Assembly: GCA_038501625.1 (NCBI GenBank) | Contig: JAZAYU010000179.1 | Span: forward strand, 186,001 to 250,000 | Length of the DNA stretch: 64,000 nt | Direction: 5' to 3' | Source of the DNA: Corbicula japonica | Taxonomy: Eukaryota; Mollusca; Bivalvia; Venerida; Cyrenidae | Shown: one piece after another, positions 59,416-64,000 of the stretch | Position numbering within the stretch: position 1 is the stretch's first letter | Layout of the letters: each line of letters starts with the position of its first letter | Made by a program: the position numbers and the translations under genes | Notes under the pieces: generated by a model | What the model was told of the DNA's origin: nothing | The model's database searches: none | What the model saw: only the letters and a program-made list of their open reading frames with translations

Positions 59416-60459
59416 TTAAGGCGTCGCAAACATTGCAAAAGGCCAAAAGTGGCTAAAATTTCAAAACTGAATTTTAGGGGAAATACTTATTGCCACCTAG
59501 ATTTTAGTAAAAAAATATATTAAGCCAAGGATGTATTTAATGTTTGCAAGCTCAATTTTATCTAATTCATGTTCTAATTACCAAGCACATACTAGAACAA
59601 AAGAAAAACCGATTGCATGAGAACTCTGAAATTCGTGGACGTATATTCCAAAGCAACTCATACCTAAAATAAGTATATGCTGGTCTACAATGTTAAGTGA
59701 CAATTCGTCATCAAAATAATGTTAGGGTTTTCAAGAATTCAATGAAAACTTACTTCCGGGTTTCTACTTTCGAAACCCTTTCGGTTTGAAGTCAAACACT
59801 TTGATGTACCTTTTCAAAACTCGACATTAATTCCCACTGGCAGACCAATAAATGTAAAGAAATATAGTGTCACGTGGCTGTATTTAAGTTTTGATGCTCA
59901 AGTTGTTTGAAAACAATGCTTTATTTACATAGAACACACAAAAACGAAATACCGTTTGCACAAGAAGTCTGGAATGGCTGTTTTAAACGCCTAGAAAAAT
60001 GATATATGTATCACATAAACCTTATTTACTATACTTAGTGGTCATCTGTCAAAATAATGTCAGAAATTTTAAGTACATTTTGACTTCAAAACGAAACCGA
60101 AAGTAGAAAGTAGAAACCCGGAAGTAAGTTTTCCTTGCATTTCTTGAAAACCCTATCATTATTTTGACGAATTGGCACTAAACATTGTAGACCAGCATAT
60201 ACTTATTTCAGGTATGAGTTGCTTTCGTATATTGTCCAAGAACTTCAGAGTTCTCATGCAAACGGTTTTTCTTTTGTTTTAGTATGTGCTTGGTAATTAG
60301 AACACGAATTGGACTAAATTGAGCTTGCAAACATTAACTACATCCTTAGCTAAATACATTTCTTTACAAAAATCTAGGTGACAATAAGTATTTCCCCCAA
60401 AATTCATTTTTGAAATTTCAGCCACTTTTCGCTATTTGCAATGTTTGCGACCTCTTAAG
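59416..60459. mobile_element. 1.04-kb long-inverted-repeat element, TTAA-ended
   Basis: Arms of about 400 bp (59416-59830 and 60070-60459) match in inverse orientation with scattered differences. Landmarks include GTCGCAAACATTGCAAA at the ends and GGGTTTCTACTTTCG-type words near the centre. Both ends carry TTAAG. A central ~240-bp spacer has no coding capacity. TTAA suggests a Kolobok- or piggyBac-dependent MITE. Confidence 0.8.
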
Positions 60460-60586
60460 ACAGTATTACCTTCAGTGTTTCCATATATACTTTTCTTATT
60501 TTAAGATATAATGAATAATCATAAAATAAAATCAAAAACACATGATTTGCACGATCATGACCCTTAGTTTTCGATATCATCAATAT

Positions 60587-60718
60587 CCCAGCCAGCATGA
60601 CCAAATGGGGCCCATATGGGCTGTATCCGGGCGTAATGTTTATAATGGACCTATATGGGACCCATAAAGGCAATATCTGCCCATATGTGTCCCATATATA
60701 TTGTGCTGGTAGCTGGGA
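60587..60718. mobile_element. Short MITE with GGGCCCATATGGG motifs
   Basis: 132 bp with inverted ends TCCCAGCCAGCA / TGCTGGTAGCTGGGA. The inside repeats CCCATATGGG and relatives. A related partial copy with GGGCCCGTTGTGCCGTAGCC lies at about 60828-60908. Confidence 0.75.
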
Positions 60719-61451
60719 CACATAATTATAATCATAAATGACCTAAAAGTTGTGTGGAAACGATTTAATCAATGTTTTAATAAGATTATGTTATGTTCGC
60801 TCAATTAAGGTAAAATGTTTTGTAATACTGGACCAATGTTGGTCCCATATCGCGATAAACGGGTGCCGTAATGCGGGACCCGTATTGGGCCCGTTGTGCC
60901 GTAGCCAGCAGGAGCGCGTTTGTTTATTTAATTTTTTGTTTCATTAAAATATTTCTATTAATAAAATGCTCCTGTAATCGGTAATATTTTTTAAATTACT
61001 ATTGATATGATTTAATTAAAATATAAAAACATCGCATACTATTCGCGCCAATCAAACTCCACGCATAAGATTTTTACGCCTCTCACCGTTCGCCAATGTG
61101 AGCATACGCCAACATTAACCGCGGCAACAGTGAAAGCTCAAAGTGCCAGTGTTTTCCCCAAAATAGATAAGCAGTTAAGTGACTTATTTACCAGTTGAGG
61201 TAATTATTATGTTTTATTTGTTATAAAGTAATCTATGACTTGTTGATTTTGAAGCTGACTTGAAATGTCATATAATTTCGCGACTTGCATTTTTAAACTC
61301 AATTTTACCATGAATACTGTCTTCGCCTGCTTATTGAAAGCGATACCGAAGGGTTAAGTCGAAGGCTACACACATATGCAAGTGCTACCAACAACTGGCT
61401 CAGTTGATTGCCTGCCTAGCTTTGACAAAATTTATTAACTAGTAGTAGATT

Positions 61452-61627
61452 TTATAATTCATAAATAATATACACTCTTTATTATCGAATTTTCGAACAC
61501 TTGTTCTTTATCAAGAAAAATACAGAAATTATTATATTATACGAAATAATTTCTGTATTTTTCTTAATAAAGAACAAGTGTTCGAAAATTCAATAATAAA
61601 GAGTGTATATTATTTATAAATTATATA
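61452..61627. mobile_element. 176-bp near-perfect palindromic MITE
   Basis: Two ~80-bp arms (from TATAATTCATAAATAATATA and complement) flank a loop of about 12 bases and differ at only a few sites. Confidence 0.88.
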
Positions 61628-62372
61628 ACTGACTTCCCTTTTGGAAGATTTTACGTAATAGTAGATTTTAATTCATAAACTGATTGAACAAGCAGTTTTG
61701 TTATGAAATTACCATTTTATATAAATACTGTATATACAATCCATCACGCACTTGTCGTGTACTGAAAGAATGTTCACTCAAGTAATCTCCATTATTACTA
61801 TCAACAGAGCACAAGCTAGGCTGTTTGAGACCGACAGTTCATCATTGGAGGATGAGACCATTAAAAAGGGAAAAAAGTGTCTCTGGTACAGAATTCTCCA
61901 GGAAATTCGGTGTCATCGGGGTCCGCCACGATTAGTCTTGCCATCACCATGATTGCCGACAGTTTCATCAGTCTCACCGTCAGGCAGTAGCATAATTTCG
62001 GAAACGCCACTCACATCTCGATTGGCTCAAGGTTACTTCATTTTAATAGTAATTAATGGAGGGGTGATATTAACAATTATGTAGAGTGAAGTGATAGGCT
62101 TGTCTCACAACATGATATGTATCGTAGTAGAAATCCAACAATTAAATACATACTGTGATAATACTGCCACTGGATATAAAGTAATTTCTTCTAGTCAGCA
62201 TGTATGCTTTAAAACATTACCAAATGACAAAACATTATGGTTAAAAGTTTGTTGTAGAGAATTGCTTTATTTTAAATTATTAATTTTGTCTAGAAAAGTT
62301 AGGATTCATTTTGAAATTAAATTTTTTCGGCAAGTGATTCTCGCATATTTACTTTGCTTGAATCTTTGAGGG

Positions 62373-62545
62373 AGGATGTGAAAGAAAACAATTGTCTTCT
62401 ACAGCTGATTCTTTGGAAAGGAGGCACTACAGCAGACGACAGTCCAGCGTGTATCCCAGATGGATGAAATTTCCCTCTCACAACTGTAGAGGAGATGAAT
62501 CACCTGGACGAACACTCCGTGTATGGAGAGCTTTTCATCTGTGGT
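62373..62545 (+). pseudogene. Weak exon-like segment, perhaps DUF4806-related
   Basis: One frame reads 'EDVKENNCLLQLILWKGG', 'ADDSPACIPDG', a TGA, then 'NFPLTTVEEMNHLDE', up to a donor-like GTGGTAAG. The 'FPL.TVEE...L' pattern recalls DUF4806 segments found in invertebrate transposon-associated proteins. The internal stop and lack of partner exons argue for a remnant. This is a guess from a short motif. Confidence 0.22.
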
Positions 62546-63529
62546 AAGAATATTATATAAAGTTTTTAAAAAGGGTTATCCGGTAAAATGTAAAACAAAA
62601 TAGTAAACTGAACGTCAATAGACGGTTATTCTCCTACCAGTCCAAAGACAGTTCAGGGACTATATGATTGCTATTTTCCATCTGTCAGTTGTTTTTTGTG
62701 CATGCTCAAGGTCATATTTGAAGGTTAAAGGTCAACAGGACATCAGGTTTTGATGCACATCCACTATTATTATCTCTGTTATGAATAAATTCACATGTTA
62801 TATATATTACTTAGCAGTACTTCATTTCTTTGTTACATATATATCTGTTTTAACAAGAAACAAAAAAGCACTTGGCACATTTCTTCTTGGCACAATGGAG
62901 AAATATCAGCAGTGAATTTCTTGTATACCAGACCAGGATTCCTTAATATTTATTATTATATAATTTATTAATTTTAGTAAAATAAATGATTGAAATTTCT
63001 TTCAGGATGTCTTCAAAAATCCTTCTACCAACCAGTCAAATAAGAAAAACATGGAGGTGGAGTGGAGGAGATGGCTGTCGGGAGCGCGGGATCGGGATGG
63101 TGGCATAAAAAACCGGTCTAATGAAATCTGTGCAACAACAAATGACAGTGGTTACACTGACAGTAATATTTAATTCATGTAAATACAGAGCATCCATGTT
63201 GCTATACCACCGGCGATAATGATAATTTATCATTTCTTGAACGAATGAGCATGGTTATAATAGTAATACAATGTTTATTTTCCATAACATTAATTATGCA
63301 AATACATTAAAGGCAAAATGTACTTGCATATTTACAATGACAAAATAGCAATATTAAACATTCAAAATGCATGACCGACTTAATAAAATGAAGAGCAACA
63401 CCTGTGTTTTATAATGTGCTGTAATTACTCATTAAAGATAGTTGGTAAAGATTCTAAAAGGCATTAAAAGACTGATTTCTGGTGATTTCTGTTATTGAAT
63501 TCCATGTGTGTATATCAACGATTATGTTT

Positions 63530-63870
63530 GTTTTAGGTATTCCGTTTTTGTGTCACCCTTTCGAAGAAATGGCGATACATAGGGATCGCTCTGTCCGTCC
63601 GTCACGAAAACTTAACATTGGCTATTACTTTGCCATTTCTTAATATTACTTTATGAAACTTTCAAATTATATTGCTTATGACAATACGCTCATGACGTTG
63701 CCAAATTCTATAGGTCAAGGTCACATTTGATGGAGTTATGCCCCTTTTTTGCACTTGGATTTTTTAATGAAAACTTAATGTTCAAGCTATAACTTGGCCA
63801 TTTCTCAATATTCATGAAACTTTCAAATTATATTGCTGAAGACAACACACTTGTGTTGATGACAACTTGT
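63530..63870. repeat. Dispersed repeat with GTCCGTCCGT word
   Basis: Starts near GTGTCACCCTTTCGAAGAAA and contains CTCTGTCCGTCCGTCACGAA. It then has two diverged ~165-bp units with 'AAAACTTAA...TTTGGCCATTTCTnAATATT' and GAAACTTTCAAATTATATTG. Its word content recalls the 20.3-kb repeat. Confidence 0.6.
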
Positions 63871-64000
63871 TTGTGTCAAGATTGACTTTTGCCCATTTTT
63901 GAAAGTGCATTTTTGTACTCAGGTACAATTATATGAAGAGCTTTGTATGTCATAACAGCAATATGAAACTTATGTCGAGCTTCTACTGTTAGCCATTTTA

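Larger units (their letters stand above)
61628..64000. other. Mostly non-coding DNA
   Basis: Besides the weak exon-like segment at 62373-62545 and the repeat at 63530-63870, no feature is supported. Confidence 0.45.

Overview
The window looks like nuclear DNA of an invertebrate animal, most plausibly a bivalve mollusc; this is an inference. It is AT-rich and sparsely coding, with spliced genes, polyadenylation signals, microsatellites, one assembly gap (37879-38378) and a dense, nested load of eukaryotic mobile elements: LINE, two tyrosine-recombinase (DIRS/Ngaro-like) retroelements, mariner, piggyBac-like ends, hairpin MITEs and tRNA-derived SINE-like pieces. No bacterial operons, rRNA genes or CRISPR arrays were seen.

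Host-like genes. (1) A five-exon plus-strand gene at 17045-24569 whose splice phases all fit. It would encode about 856 residues: an N-terminal CXorf38/DUF4559-like region, a helical linker, a trypsin-fold peptidase with an intact His/Asp/Ser set, and a C-terminal coiled coil. (2) A three-exon plus-strand gene at 52529-54441 for a 65-residue secreted six-cysteine peptide, resembling an antimicrobial or defensin-like peptide in general form. (3) A minus-strand ORF at 13927-14763 joining a Ulp1 (C48) cysteine-protease domain to a PHD finger, either a host gene or transposon cargo.

Layout. 0.9-2.3 kb: LINE 3' end, microsatellites and a dispersed repeat. 2.7-6.2 kb: a decayed tyrosine-recombinase retroelement bracketed by A1 / B1-A2-B2 split direct repeats, with an array of small hairpins inside it. 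7.9-11.5 kb: a 3.6-kb foldback-like element made of about 65-bp palindromic tandem units in inverted arms. 13.9-14.8 kb: Ulp1-PHD ORF. 17-24.6 kb: the DUF4559-peptidase gene. 25-37.5 kb: intergenic DNA with a tRNA-Pro-like sequence and two elements bounded by TTAA and piggyBac-like ends. 37.5-48.8 kb: a nested stack. In it, a DIRS-like element abuts a 5'-truncated LINE, a 4.3-kb transposon with TA duplications splits the LINE, a 0.7-kb inverted-repeat element sits inside that transposon, and a mariner sits inside the DIRS-like element. 49-64 kb: the cysteine-rich peptide gene followed by non-coding DNA with several hairpin/MITE elements.

None of the mobile elements seen here has an intact transposase or polymerase. 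The two spliced genes appear intact in the sequence and are the main candidates for functional host loci. Both could belong to innate defence, but that is inference from domain type only.
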